Source of the DNA: Eurosta solidaginis
Lineage: Eukaryota > Arthropoda > Insecta > Diptera > Tephritidae
Length of the DNA stretch: 64,000 nucleotides
Assembly: GCF_040869045.1 (NCBI RefSeq)
Contig: NC_090320.1
Coordinates: 255,378,978 to 255,442,977, forward strand
Direction of reading: 5' to 3'
This document shows positions 1-10,113 of the stretch, piece after piece. The notes beneath the pieces were generated by a model. The model was not told the DNA's origin, did no database searches, and saw nothing but the letters and a program-made list of their open reading frames with translations. Position 1 is the first letter of the stretch. The number at the start of each line of letters is the position of its first letter. The position numbers and the translations under genes are program-made.

Positions 1-320
1 TCTGGCTTTTCATAACCTGATATAAGTGCTGAGGTGTCCATATGCGATATATCTTCTGCCTCCCCGACTCCACCCTTCACATCGTATAGCGTCAGTCCTG
101 TTATTAAATTATCTCGTTTAAGCAACACCGAAAGCGTTTTACCAACTTGTCCATTGGAGCCTATCACACAAACTCGTTTCCAACTCTGTTGAGCAAAAAA
201 AAATGGTTTGAATTTTGGTCGTTTTTGTTGCCTAAGAGCAAAACTTACTGTTTGTGTAGTGGAAATTTTTCGAGAGATGTTGGAAAATGCATGCCATAGC
301 ACATTTGGCCTTCGTAACAT
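1..320 (-). CDS. malate dehydrogenase, mitochondrial-type paralogue (5' part, cut by window edge)
   Basis: An uninterrupted frame reads from an ATG at 318-320 down to base 1, about 106 codons. An in-frame stop four codons upstream (330-332) closes the frame, and the next Met lies inside the enzyme domain, so this start is well supported. Residues 1-49 are rich in Arg/Lys/Ser/Phe with no Asp or Glu, as in a mitochondrial targeting peptide. The Rossmann fold then begins: KRVCVIGSNGQVGK carries the GxxGxxG dinucleotide motif at residues 54-60, followed by LTLYD (Asp80, expected to bind the NAD ribose) and EAEDISHMDTSA, matching the ADLSHIxT region of the family. Known role: NAD-dependent malate/oxaloacetate interconversion in the matrix. 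The unusual SNGQVGKTL loop and the absence of an intron in these 106 codons suggest a divergent, perhaps testis-type, paralogue rather than the main housekeeping gene; that is inference. The catalytic half is outside the window. Confidence 0.85.
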   Translation of the reverse strand, partial: MLRRPNVLWHAFSNISRKISTTQTVSFALRQQKRPKFKPFFFAQQSWKRVCVIGSNGQVGKTLSVLLKRDNLITGLTLYDVKGGVGEAEDISHMDTSALISGYEKP

Positions 321-1060
321 AATCAATCTTTAAACGCCTCTAATATATTAAATTTTTATTCTATGTTATAGAAAACAATTTTATTTGTTAGGATTTGTAG
401 AAATGATTTAAAATGAAATACAAATTTGTTAAAAAAAATTAAATTTGAGTGTTAAAAATTTTAGGAACTCCATCGGTCGTTGTCATGGCGCAATAAAACC
501 AGACAGGTGAAGTCAATATTACAAAAACACTGCATTAATGGCTTTCTGATATGTGAAGTAAGGTGCAGAAAAATGACGTTTGTGGTTTGGATTTCCTGTT
601 ATGGGAGGGTTTACTTCCTTTTCCTGAGGAAATTGAATAATTTAAATCAATGAAACTGATTGGCTGCATCTTCAGAGTACCACATTCTCTACAGCTAAGG
701 AATATGCTGACGTCAATGAGATGACTGACGATCTGGATATTGCGGATGAGTATCGAAAAGACTTGTTATACGAAAACTCTTAATTGGCGGTATACGGTCA
801 AAAGGCCCAAAATTTATCTATGTAAACTAAGCATTGATGAAAGCGAATTGAATTCCTCCATCTACCCTCTACCGCTCCTCTGTCCTCTTTCTCTCTTATT
901 TCCTTTACACTCTGAAGTTTCTAGTTTACCTTATGTGGCTCAATCACTTTCCCTATCCCTTTTATTCTCATACTAATCCCGCTCTTGCTGCTATCCAGGT
1001 ATATCTCTTTTCATTACCTTTAATGGTATCCTTATTCTTAATCTTCTTGTTAACCTATTT
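321..1060. other. no gene seen; upstream of malate dehydrogenase
   Basis: AT-rich sequence that should contain the promoter of the minus-strand malate dehydrogenase gene, but no core promoter motif stands out. A pyrimidine-rich stretch at about 855-1015 resembles the longer C/T tracts at 31.2 kb and 45.9 kb. Short open frames here have no protein-like features. Confidence 0.5.
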
Positions 1061-1945
1061 TTAAGCGGTTTTTTTTAGCTTGACTTGACAGACCGGCCGC
1101 AAGACCGTTGTGAACGAATTTTGTAATTGAAATTTAAGTAACTTCCCGATAAGCTACCACTTGAAACTTGGAATATAGTTCAGAACCCGATGACAATGCA
1201 TTAATAATAACAAACTCCGATAGGTGGCGCATGGATTTAAATATTTCAAAAAATCGTATTTGTGGTCCGATTTGTTTCATATTTGGAACACATAATACAT
1301 ACATGAAAGCGAGCTATGTAAAAAATCGCCGTAAGGTGGCGCAAGGGTTGAGATATGCAAAAAAAATCGTATTTGTGGTCCGATTTGGTTCATATTTAGA
1401 ACAGGTAATACATACAACAATAGAAAGGGACCTATGAAAAAATTGCCGCTAGGTGGCGCAAGAATCGAGATATACAAAAAAATCGTATTTGTGGTCCGAT
1501 TTGGTTCATATTTGGAACAAATATGAACATACATGAATGGAAAGCGGCCTGTGAAAAAAACGCCGCTAGGTGGCGCAAGGATCGAGATATTCGAAAAAAT
1601 CGTATTTGTGGTCCGATTTTGTTCATATTTGGAACACATAATACATACCTGAATAGAAAGCGACCTATGACGCCCAATTTGGCTCATATTTGGAACAAAT
1701 ATTATATACAGTCCGGTAGAAGTGACATCAACTTTTTTTGTAGTTCGGGAAGGGACAAGCATACGTGGCGCAGAGTCGAGCAAAGTCTTTAGAAGGATTA
1801 TGTAGTGAGGACTTAGATCGTAACAAATTGTCAGGAATGAGTCCTTGTAATAATGAGTCACAAAATGAACTAAATAGAATGAGAAATAATAGGCAATTAA
1901 ATTAAGACTAAAAAATTAAAAATAAAATAATTTTAAAAACATTTT
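1061..1945 (+). repeat. dispersed repeat, copy 1, with 116-bp tandem units
   Basis: It opens with a GCTTGACTTGACAG segment (about 1075) and a stretch shared with copy 2 at 2187. About four tandem units of roughly 116 bp follow, each containing ATCGTATTTGTGGTCCGATT (near 1250, 1366, 1482, 1597) and GCTAGGTGGCGCAAGG. A unique tail (about 1670-1900) is also present in copy 2. Open frames on both strands simply read through the tandem units. Family not named; probably a non-autonomous element. Confidence 0.7.
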
Positions 1946-1950
1946 TTAAT

Positions 1951-2186
1951 TAAACAGTTTTATTGAAAACAATACTTACATGAAGCAATAAAAATACTAA
2001 AAGCTAAAAAATAATTAGGTAGATCCTAGGTACTAGTCATCACGGGCGTTGATCAGACAATTAAATAAAAGCATTGGACGCGTCAAATATCTATTGATTG
2101 TCATATACAAGGCCAACTGAACCTTAATAAGGTTATGCTACGCCTCACATTTTTAGAAATTTCACGCATCCAACGCTTCTATTAAA
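1951..2186. repeat. inverted-repeat arm plus small MITE-like unit (left)
   Basis: Bases about 1951-2060 are an imperfect reverse complement of about 3086-3207; the shared outer end reads roughly AACNGTTTTATTGAAAACAA. Inside it, about 2062-2190 is a 130-bp unit whose ends (ATTAAATAAAAGCATTGGAC and its near complement) are inverted. A second direct copy of that unit lies at about 2955-3090. The nested inverted repeats look like small MITEs or a foldback element. Confidence 0.6.
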
Positions 2187-2942
2187 CGGTTTTATTTTGC
2201 TTGACTTGACAGGCCGGCGGCACGACCGTTGTGAACGAATTTTGTAATTGAAATTTAAGTAACTTCCCAATAAGTTACAAGCATGAAACTTGGAATATAG
2301 TTCAGAACCCGATGACAATGCAATAATAAAAAAAAACTGCTATATGTGGCGCAAGGATCGAAATATTTCAAAAAATCCTATTTGTGGTCCGATTTGGTTC
2401 ATATTTGGAACACATAATACATACATGAATAGAAATCGAGCTATGAAAAAAGCGCTGCTAGGTGGGTGGCGCAAGTATCGAAATAAACAAAAAAATTATA
2501 TTTGTGGTTCGATTGGGCTCATATTTGGAACACATAAGACATACAAGAATAGAAAGAGACCTACGAAAAAATCAGCGCTAGGTGGCGCAAGGATCGAGAT
2601 ATTCAAAAAAATCGTATTTGTGGTCCGATTTGCTCCATATTTGGAACACATAATACATACATGAATAGAAAGCGCCCTTTGATGTCCGATTTGGCTCATA
2701 TTTGGAACAAATATTACATACAGTCCGGTAGAAGTGACACCAAAATATTTTGTAGTTCGAAGAGGGACAAGCATACATGGCGCAGAGTCGAGTAAAGTCT
2801 TTGGAAGGATTATGTATTGAGGACCTAGATTGTAACAATTTGTTAGGAAAGAGTCCTTGTAATAATGAATCACTAAATTAACTAAATAGAATGAGAAATA
2901 ATAGGCAATTAAATAAAGACTAAAAACTTGAAAATAAAATAA
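2187..2942 (+). repeat. dispersed repeat, copy 2, with 116-bp tandem units
   Basis: A diverged direct copy of the 1061-1945 repeat with about three tandem units (TTTGTGGTCCGATTTG near 2370 and 2606, with a diverged form near 2490) instead of four, followed by the same tail. The copy-number difference between otherwise collinear copies suggests unit gain or loss after duplication. Open frames here are shadows of the repeat. Confidence 0.7.
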
Positions 2943-2949
2943 TAACAAC

Positions 2950-3210
2950 CAAACAATTAAATAAAAGCATTGGACGCGTAAAATTTCTATTGATAGTCAT
3001 TAGTAAGACCAACTGAACCTTAATCAGGTTATGCTACGCCTCACATTTTTAGAAATTTCACGCTTCCAACGCTTTTATTTAATTTTCTGATAAACGCCCT
3101 AGATTGACGAGGAGTGTGATGACTATTACCTAAGACCCGCCTAATTATTTTCTACCTTTTAGTATTATTATTACTTCATGTAAGTATTGTTTTCAATAAA
3201 ACCGTTCAAC
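2950..3210. repeat. small MITE-like unit plus inverted-repeat arm (right)
   Basis: Second copy of the 130-bp unit (about 2955-3090), then the right arm (about 3086-3207) that mirrors 1951-2060 and ends in TATTGTTTTCAATAAAACCG. Together with the left arm it brackets the second tandem-unit copy, so the whole 1951-3210 block may be one composite foldback element. Confidence 0.55.
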
Positions 3211-3227
3211 TAAAGATTTTTTTTATT

Positions 3228-3375
3228 ATTTTATTTTTACTTTTACTCTCACTCTCCATCTTCCTGTTGTATTTTTCATATTTCCGACTTCCCTCCAACT
3301 TCCTCTACTTTTTCTTCAAATTTTCTCTGTTGTGTCTTCTCTTTTTTATTTTCCTCTTTCCAATGTGGAGATATA
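3228..3375 (+). repeat. pyrimidine-rich tract
   Basis: About 150 bases of mainly C and T with no coding features, similar in composition to the tracts at 31.2-31.9 kb and 45.9-46.1 kb. Confidence 0.5.
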
Positions 3376-4261
3376 AACAATTCCACTCTTTTCTGAATAT
3401 TACATTTTAAAGGTAGTAAAAAAGTGGCAAAATAGTACCAAACTTTTCCCTTCATAGTACTTTAAAATTCATGACTGAATTATGAGGCCGTAAATTTTTT
3501 GTTGTTGTACTACTAAGATCACCTTTTGTTGGTTGTATTTCTCCATGGGTCGTTGTACTGTGTTAAAGTGAAATCTTCAAAATGGTATGGAGGCTACCGT
3601 AATGATTGAAGTGAAAAAGAAAGAAAGATGAAAGCAGCACATTTTGAGAAAAGCGTAACAAACCTGGTACACAACCAGGAGGACCATCAATTGCAGCTAC
3701 ACAGCAACTTAATGATGATGGGTCTAGAACGCACCTTTAGTACTCCTCCACTCATAGTTAGGTATGAACGTATAATTGCTCCTAAAACGCCAAATCGCTA
3801 ATTTTGTTGCCATTAAACTAGTTTTAACGTACTGAGTGCTACTTCGGATATGTATCACAGCATGCTTGAGTTATTTATAAAATCAAAAATATTGGGAATT
3901 CCGATAATCTAACCATATTTCCCAAAATAGACTTTGGAAGGGTCTTCAGCTTATTCTGGCTAGAGCCGGGCATTTACACATAAAATTCTTAGCAGTTTCA
4001 TTTGTAGTTACGTCTTAACAACTTCTACAGTGGTCATCATGCGGATAATCCATTTTTTCGCATGTGTGCCTAAAGCTCATTGACCGATGTAATTTTATGA
4101 GAGTCGACCCTATATCTAAGACTCCTTATTTGCCTTTTCTTTTTTCAAACGGCCCATGATACTCTTTCACTTCTTCTGAGCTTTGTTCACGTAAATACTG
4201 TGAACTTCCCACTAGGTTACCCCTAGAGTTATGCATACTTTGATGCTGGTTATTTCCTCCC
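3376..4261. other. no gene seen
   Basis: No open frame of 60 codons, no recognisable repeat ends and no RNA gene seen on either strand. Confidence 0.5.
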
Positions 4262-4517
4262 CACCTTCCGCCGAAACCCTATGAGCTCAGGTCTACGTGG
4301 TTATAGAGTTGTACGGTATATGACATCTCATCACAATAATCCGGTCTAAGCTGCTTTAGCCTTTTATTCAGTGCCGCGAATAATATACAGGCATGAAACT
4401 TATCTCCATGTGGCATCAATGGCTTTTGATGTACAGCTTGTCAAACTTTTAAATTTTCCCCTTTTATTTCGCTAAATTTTACTTAGTTTATATTTTGCGT
4501 TACAAAGCAAGTCCACC
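4262..4517 (+). repeat. 275-bp tandem repeat unit, left of Transib
   Basis: Diverged copy of the unit at 6684-6956: both share GAGTTGTAC or near, CATCTCATCACAA, a Gly-rich-looking noncoding core, TTACAAAG(C/T)AAGTCCACC, and then the CGGCG/CCGTATTGCCCC junction. The Transib element has inserted exactly between this unit and the next. Confidence 0.65.
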
Positions 4518-4522
4518 CGGCG
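4518..4522 (+). repeat. target site duplication CGGCG (left, Transib)
   Basis: CGGCG lies immediately outside the CACAGTGG end and is repeated at 6679-6683. A 5-bp GC-rich duplication is characteristic of Transib. Confidence 0.8.
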
Positions 4523-5314
4523 CACAGTGGTCTGGATTTGGCTTTCAGTGGACTAAGGGAAATGAAAAAAATATTTGTTAATAACACAAAAACTTTGATG
4601 GGGATCGATTTTAAGTCTCATTACATGACGTTTTTATATATGAGTATTTTTTCATAAAGTCTTAAATAAAAAAGTTATAGCAAATAAAAATTTTATGTAT
4701 GGGAAAAATCACATTTTTACCGTTAACACGTTTTCACATTTCCTCAAAACTTGATTTATTTTTTTTATATAGTTGGGGTTATATACTATGCAATGTACTC
4801 GGTTTCATGGTTCGAAAAGGTTCGCGTTTTTTTTTTTTATTTTATTTTTTTTTTAGTACATATTGCGAATAACTTTTTAATTTTTGGGTAGAATTTAAAA
4901 ACAAAAAAAAATTTTTTTTGGTTATTTTTTTTTTTTGTTTTTGTGTTTTTTTTTTGATGTTAGTATTGCGAATAACTTTTTAATTCTGGGTAATATTTAA
5001 AAACAAAAATATTTGATAATTCGTATTATACATTTAATTTTTTTATATTGAATTTACATTTAGCAATCCAAAAAAGGTTCAAATCAAAAATTTAGCTATA
5101 CCAGCTTGTTCTTTAGAACCAAAAGAGTAATCAAAAGCAAAAATTATTCGATCGGTCAATATCCCATGAAATCTCCAAATATACATACATATAGGTATAT
5201 GACCAAAAATGAAAACTAAAAAAAAAAAAACAATTTTTATTATTTTAAGTAAATGTTGCGTTTCATATGTTGTATGTATATTCGTACCCAATTAAAATTG
5301 AGAAACTAAAATAT

Positions 5315-6512
5315 TTAATTTTCTGTATCATAGTCGAGGTTTTGCGGTAGAATTAGTAGAGATTTCACTTCTTCGGATATTTCCTCATGCTTACTAGGTA
5401 ATTTCGATCTCCTCGATGAAATAAATGGATCAAAAGTAACTAACAAATTATTTAAAATGTCCTCATTTGTGGCTTTGCGACTAATTTTTCTTGCATGGTC
5501 TCGACGATATCCTCTAAAATCTTTATTTCTGGATTCAGCGGCTTCTTTGGACAACTTTCCAATAGAAATGCTCTATTATTGAAGCTCCGTGTACTAAAAT
5601 TTTATGCACACTTGAAGGCATGTAATACCATTCATATACACCCCTATTCTGCATTTCGATTACGTTCCCGTTCTACGCTCCGCTTTAATCGAAGTTGGGT
5701 ATCTGCGTTACGACGGAATCGTAACGAGAATAGGAAGAGCAAATGATTTTTCGAAATCAGCTGTTTGTACGGAATGTGTGAATATTGGAACAAAATAAAT
5801 TAAAGAAAATTTGTAGAAAACACTGAAAAACGTTTATATTTTATTATCCACACCATTTTGTACAAAAAAGCAATAGAATATATTGCCGCAGTATTATATT
5901 TTTTTGAGTGAAGTGCTTTCATAATTGTAACTTTCGACTTAATAAGAATGCTTTCAAGTATGTGTTAGATACTTTTGCGGGAAAAATACCCAAGGACTTC
6001 GACATCGACATGTTGTTTTTGACCTGGAAACATATAAAAACAATCATCATCAAGCCTTTTAAGTTTCTTAACAAGCTTTACTAACATTTTTGTTGAAATT
6101 CTCTTATAAACTAATAAAAAAAAATAAAAATAACATATTTTTCCGCCAACAAATTTGCAACTTAGAAAAACGGAACTACGATCAAAATGCAGAATACACA
6201 AAATCGAACGATTCGAAGTTGAATCGAAAGAGATTGGAACACAGAATACCAAAATTGCCAAATCGAAAAAATTCCAATCCAAATCGAAACGCAGAATAGG
6301 GCTAATAGTTCGATGTAACCTCGAATGGTTTCTCTGGCGTACATGTTGAACTTTTGTACATCTATTGGACACCCATATGAAAGTGCCCCTAATATTGTAG
6401 AGAATCTTTGAATGAGATTTTCATTAACACCAGTTATAGAGGCGGTAGTTTTAATGTCAGCGAAAAATTGCTGGAAATTGGAAAAAAAACCTAGATGTAC
6501 ACATATGCTCAT
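5315..6512 (-). pseudogene. Transib transposase, C-terminal fragment (RAG1-like), broken
   Basis: Two pieces of one protein are visible on the minus strand. The first (6512 to about 6302) includes FFADIKTTASITGVNENLI and YGCPIDVQKF. The second (about 5640 to 5315) resumes with WYYMPSSVHKILVHGASII and, after a frameshift with a small deletion near 5560, continues SKEAAESRNKDFRGYRRDH and TNEDILNNLLVTFDP. This corresponds to the RAG1 core segment HKTLAHVPEIIE...SEGNESGNKLFRRFRK. The Glu of AAES sits where the third catalytic acidic residue of Transib and RAG1 is expected. Known role: cut-and-paste DNA transposition in the nucleus. A 660-bp TIR element splits it, so it cannot be functional. The family call is from recalled motifs; the TIR/TSD evidence is independent and agrees. 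Confidence 0.75.
5642..6301. mobile_element. 660-bp non-autonomous TIR element inside Transib
   Basis: Ends CCCTATTCTGCATTTCGATT (5642) and, inverted, CCCTATTCTGCGTTTCGATT (to 6301). It separates two adjacent parts of the Transib transposase. Comparing the flanks with the uninterrupted reading suggests a duplication of only TA or TAT. A PIF/Harbinger or similar origin is possible but unproven. A short minus-strand frame inside (around 5965-6110) is not recognised. Confidence 0.7.
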
Positions 6513-6678
6513 TAGGGTATGTCGATATGAAACCCGGTTACTAAAAGTGTCATAACTTTTTTAATTTAGGTTTTACAAAAAAATGTTATATAACAATAAA
6601 TTATGGAAAAAGGTCACAGAATACGAAAATGTACATTTTAAGTCCTAAGTCCCAACTTTTCAGTTTCGGTCCACTGTG

Positions 6679-6683
6679 CGGCG
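6679..6683 (+). repeat. target site duplication CGGCG (right, Transib)
   Basis: Identical to 4518-4522 and directly abuts the CCACTGTG terminus. Confidence 0.8.
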
Positions 6684-6956
6684 TATTGCCCCATTTTTCG
6701 AAGTTTTCGAGTTTTTGGTCTCCGAGTTTTATGGAGTTGTACAATATATTACATCTCATCACAAAGATCGGTGTAAAGCTGCTACAGTTTTCTGATCCAG
6801 TGCATGGAATCACGAATATTATCCCGGCAAAGAGCCATGATCTCCATGTGATACTTATGGCTTTTTTTTACCGGCTTTTCAACGTTTTAAATTTCCCTTT
6901 CTATTTCCTAAACCTTACTAAACTTATGTTTTATGTTACAAAGTAAGTCCACCCAC
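6684..6956 (+). repeat. 275-bp tandem repeat unit, right of Transib
   Basis: The unit starts with CGTATTGCCCCATTTTTCGA (6682) and the same start recurs at 6957, giving a period of 275 bp. It matches 4262-4517 with many substitutions. The open frame across it is a repeat shadow. Confidence 0.6.
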
Positions 6957-8396
6957 CGTATTGCCCCATTTTTTTTGAAATTTTCGAATTTTTGGTAAAG
7001 AAAATTGGGCATGGTTATAGTATGATTTCAAACATCTTCACTGCCATCATATTTTGACCTCGTATAAGCTCGTGTATAAACTCTTGTGAAGATTTCTCGA
7101 TTTTTTCTCATGTTATGATGTTGGAAGGCTGACAAAGGGACACAAGGAGGGCTGGGAATAAAAGGTAAACGTTGCTTCCGATTTCGTCCATTTTTACAAG
7201 GAGAAGTTTTTTTCTTAACAACTATGCTTTTATCAAATTTTGCTTGAACTTATAGATATAGAAAGACTAACTAAAAAGGGTGGAGCCACGCCCAATTCAA
7301 AATTGCTTTGCTTCATCATATCAGTACTAAACTAAAATTTGGTTAAATATCCTACAAATATTGATTCTTCTTATCATTAGACCTTGAAAAAACATTTTTT
7401 TTAAGTGGGCGTGGTCAACAACCGATTTTTTACCGTCACTTGCCTACTTAATTAGCCCATAACCGTTTGTACGGTTCATCTGATGTTGTTTTCGTCCATG
7501 CTTCTTCACCCTCTAGCAGGACGATTACAATAAGTGACTTGTAGACCATGACTTTGGCGGGAGGGTGCTTAACTTTTCAATTGCCTACCTAGTCTAAAGT
7601 AGCATTTATGGGCAAGATTGGTTTTTCGCTGAATTTCAGAGCTGATATTGTGGTTTGTGTTAATGCTCTTTCCCAAATAAACGAAGTCTTTTATTATTTC
7701 GAAACTATGGCTGCCAGCAGTGGCATGTTTATTTAATCTTTATAGTAGGGGAAAGACAAGCCTCCTGCTGAATTTTAGCGTGATATCGTCAATGGCTTTT
7801 AATTTTTGGCTTGCAAAACTTTTGATTAATTAATGCTTTTAAATGTGCCTGTGTTCAAAAATTTTACCAAATTTATATTTTTGTTATCACGTTTGGCCAC
7901 TTTGCTGGTGTTTGGTAAAGGATTATCACATTTTCTCAATTTTTCGAAATTTCGGTATCAATTTTTTATTAAAGTTGGCGTAGTCAGCAACAGATTTTTT
8001 AAATTTTTATGTGTATACAAAATGGCAACAATAACTTACAAGCAATATTTCAATATTATAGCTTACCGGCTTGTAAAACTTGAAATTCTTTTAAAAATTA
8101 GGCGGTATCAATTTACAAAGCTTTACCAAATTAAAATTTTGTCTCATAAGCTTAATTCACTTTTCAAGTTTCACCACTTTATCCACTTTGGCGGGGCTGT
8201 TCAAAAAATTTTATATTGTATTGGAAATCACAATTCACACATACACATGTATATATACACTGAAACTGTTTTAAATTAAAAACAAAAAAATTATTTTAAA
8301 TATTGAAATAATTTTGATGGTCCCCTTAGTGAATAGCTTTTGGATTAAAATTCTCGTCAGTGCTACAATATTTTTGAAGAATTTGTTGCTGTCAAT
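6957..8396 (+). repeat. decayed copies of the large noncoding repeat family
   Basis: Scattered blocks match the family seen whole at 11338-14101: GTGGGCGTGGTCAAC, GGAGCCACGCCCAATTC, 'TTTTCGAAATTTCGGTATC'-like segments and 'CCAAATTTATATTTTTGT'-like segments. Ends and order are degraded. The long plus-strand frame at 7833-8279 has low-complexity Phe/Leu/Lys composition and runs through repeat sequence, so it is not annotated as a gene. Confidence 0.5.
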
Positions 8397-8410
8397 TTGT
8401 TCGTGTAAAT
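8397..8410 (+). repeat. LINE target site duplication (left)
   Basis: TTGTTCGTGTAAAT, repeated exactly at 10114-10127. Confidence 0.85.
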
Positions 8411-10113
8411 TAAAATACATCCAGCATTAACAAGATGGATCGGCTGCATGTTAAACTTTGAGCTTACCTCGAGGACGTTGCAATTGTCATAAGTGGAAAG
8501 CGCCTTCCTACGATTAGCTCTTTGATGGATCGGGCGCATCGGGATTTTCATACCCGGGCATCAAATAACGGGTTGAAAGTCAACGCGGATAAGATGGATA
8601 TGGTCTTGTTTACAATGAGATACAAGGTCCCAAATTGGATCAGGCCTAAGTTAGAATGGGTGACCCTACAGAAATCTTGCACAAAATATCTAGGATTCAT
8701 CGTAGAAAGTAAGCTGTCATGGAAGCTCAACGTGGAGGAGGGGGTGAGGAAGGCCTCAACGTCACTTTATGCATGTAAAAGAATGCTCGGGTTATCGCCC
8801 TGTCTTTCTCATTGTGTTTGTACAGCGATTGTAAACCCTATTATATAATGTGGAGTTCTTGTTTGGTGGAAAGCCACACAAAAAACAACCTACCTCACAA
8901 AATTAGAGGGGGTATGCAGACTATCAATTCTTAGCATTACGGGAGCCCTGAAAACAACCCCGACGGCTGCACTGTATGCCATTCTGCACATTCCACCTGT
9001 AGACCTGGTACAAAGAAAATATCGTTAGCTACTGCAACCAGGCTCGGGGCCTCGGGGCAGCTTGAGCGCCGACCATACGGCCATAGTTGAATAGCGTCAT
9101 CAATCACAAGACGAACAGACTACCTGATTCCCTATATGCGCTTCGAGGGCGATCTTAAGGCTACAATATAGGTGTACTGTTGGCGCAAGCGTGCTCAAAT
9201 GGCGAACGAGGCGATACATGTGTACACAGATGGTTCCAAAGTGCGGAAATAAACAGATCCTAAAGGCTGCCGGATTCCTGTAGTGTTTTTCAAGCGGAAA
9301 TAGTAGCCGTAACCAAAGCAGTAGAAACCCTGGAAGAGAATAGCCTAAGCTGCAATCTTGTTAACTTTTATACTGACAGTCAAGCTGCCATTAAGGCAAT
9401 AATCTCGCATAGCACAGCATCTATATGCGTGTCCCTGGAGAGAATAGGGACAGGGAGAAGCATACATCTATATTGGGTCCCAGAGCATATGGGAATTGAT
9501 GGGAATGAAAAAGCGGATGAACTAGTAAAATGGTCGCATTCCTTGAAGCTTGCTCCGTAGAGGTCCCAATTAGACTGGGAGAAATTAAGCGAAGGCGAGA
9601 GGTGCACATGATCGACCAGGCAGGAAAGGCGTGGGTTCAAGCGCGGGGCTGTAAAGTTTCGAAAATTATGTGTAGATCTTACAACCTTAGACTAACAAAG
9701 TTACCTCTATCGTTAAAAATAGAGAACTGTAGACTCATGACGGGTATTCTGACTGGACACTGCCTTCTGGCATCACATGCCTTTAAATTAGGCTTTGTCA
9801 GTGATAGCAGATGTAGGAAAAGCGGGTTGGAGGACGAAAGGATCGAGCACGTTCTGTGCTCGTGCGCTGCGCTTGCCACTCTAAGACTCCAGCTATTAGG
9901 AGTCATACAGCTGTCAGATCTAGAAGCAACAAGTGGTTAAGTCCTAGGAAGCTTCTAGTATTTGCCAAGAGGACGGAGTTATTTTATAACATAGGTCCTG
10001 GTTTTTGATAGGGGTGTTCAGTTTGGTCGTTAAAACAAACTTCTGGTAACACTACGGACTTATTTATTCTATGTGAGGTCCTCATGGACCGGCCAGTTCA
10101 ACCTAACCTAACC
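8411..10113 (+). mobile_element. 5'-truncated LINE (RT C-terminus, RNase H, CCTAA-type tail)
   Basis: Bounded by a perfect 14-bp duplication and ending in CAACCTAACCTAACC. Plus-strand translations give the end of a reverse transcriptase: AYLEDVAIVISGK where YADD is expected (so the catalytic pair is mutated), GLKVNADKMDMVLFT and KYLGFIVESKLSWK. A stop follows (TAA near 8847), then VLVWWKAT and GALKTTPTAALYAI. An RNase H domain comes next with VYTDGSK (near 9217), QAEIVAV, FYTDSQAAIKAI and GIDGNEKADEL, covering the four expected acidic positions, with a deletion between the first two. A C-terminal region with LTGHC and a Cys/His cluster (CRKSG...HVLCSC) follows. The retained RNase H points to the R1/I/Outcast-like group. 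Frameshifts and stops make it a pseudo-element. Confidence 0.85.
9530..9940 (+). pseudogene. LINE ORF2 C-terminal region after RNase H
   Basis: An open 136-codon stretch within the LINE, in a frame continuing from the RNase H domain. It contains the conserved block NCRLMTGILTGHCLLASHAF and the zinc-knuckle-like CRKSGLEDERIEHVLCSC. In the family this C-terminal tail follows RNase H and probably binds nucleic acid. There is no independent start; it is the tail of a dead polyprotein. Confidence 0.75.

Larger units (their letters stand above)
4523..6678 (-). mobile_element. Transib DNA transposon, internally deleted and decayed
   Basis: The ends are inverted: CACAGTGGTC on the left and, reading inward from the right, CACAGTGGAC. 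The first seven bases equal the V(D)J recombination heptamer CACAGTG, as known for Transib, and CGGCG duplications flank both sides. The minus strand carries the broken C-terminal part of a transposase (6302-6512, then 5315-5640). The usual transposase of about 650-700 residues would not fit in 2156 bp after removing the 660-bp insertion, so the N-terminal half has been deleted. About 790 bp between the transposase end and the left terminus are AT-rich and noncoding. Confidence 0.85.

Noticed and set aside
740..976. 78-codon plus-strand frame near the malate dehydrogenase gene
   Set aside because: Its second half is a pyrimidine-rich tract translating to Leu/Ser/Pro; no domain.
1168..2948. 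Repetitive frames with YTCSKYEPNR-like or NRICGPI-like blocks
   Set aside because: They are translations of the 116-bp tandem unit in both strands, with no start or domain logic.
7833..8279. 148-codon plus-strand frame
   Set aside because: Runs through decayed noncoding repeat modules and has a Phe/Leu/Lys/Ile composition typical of AT-rich shadow frames.
10100..10113. Telomeric TTAGG array
   Set aside because: Only two or three CCTAA units at LINE 3' ends, each followed by a target duplication. Not a telomere.
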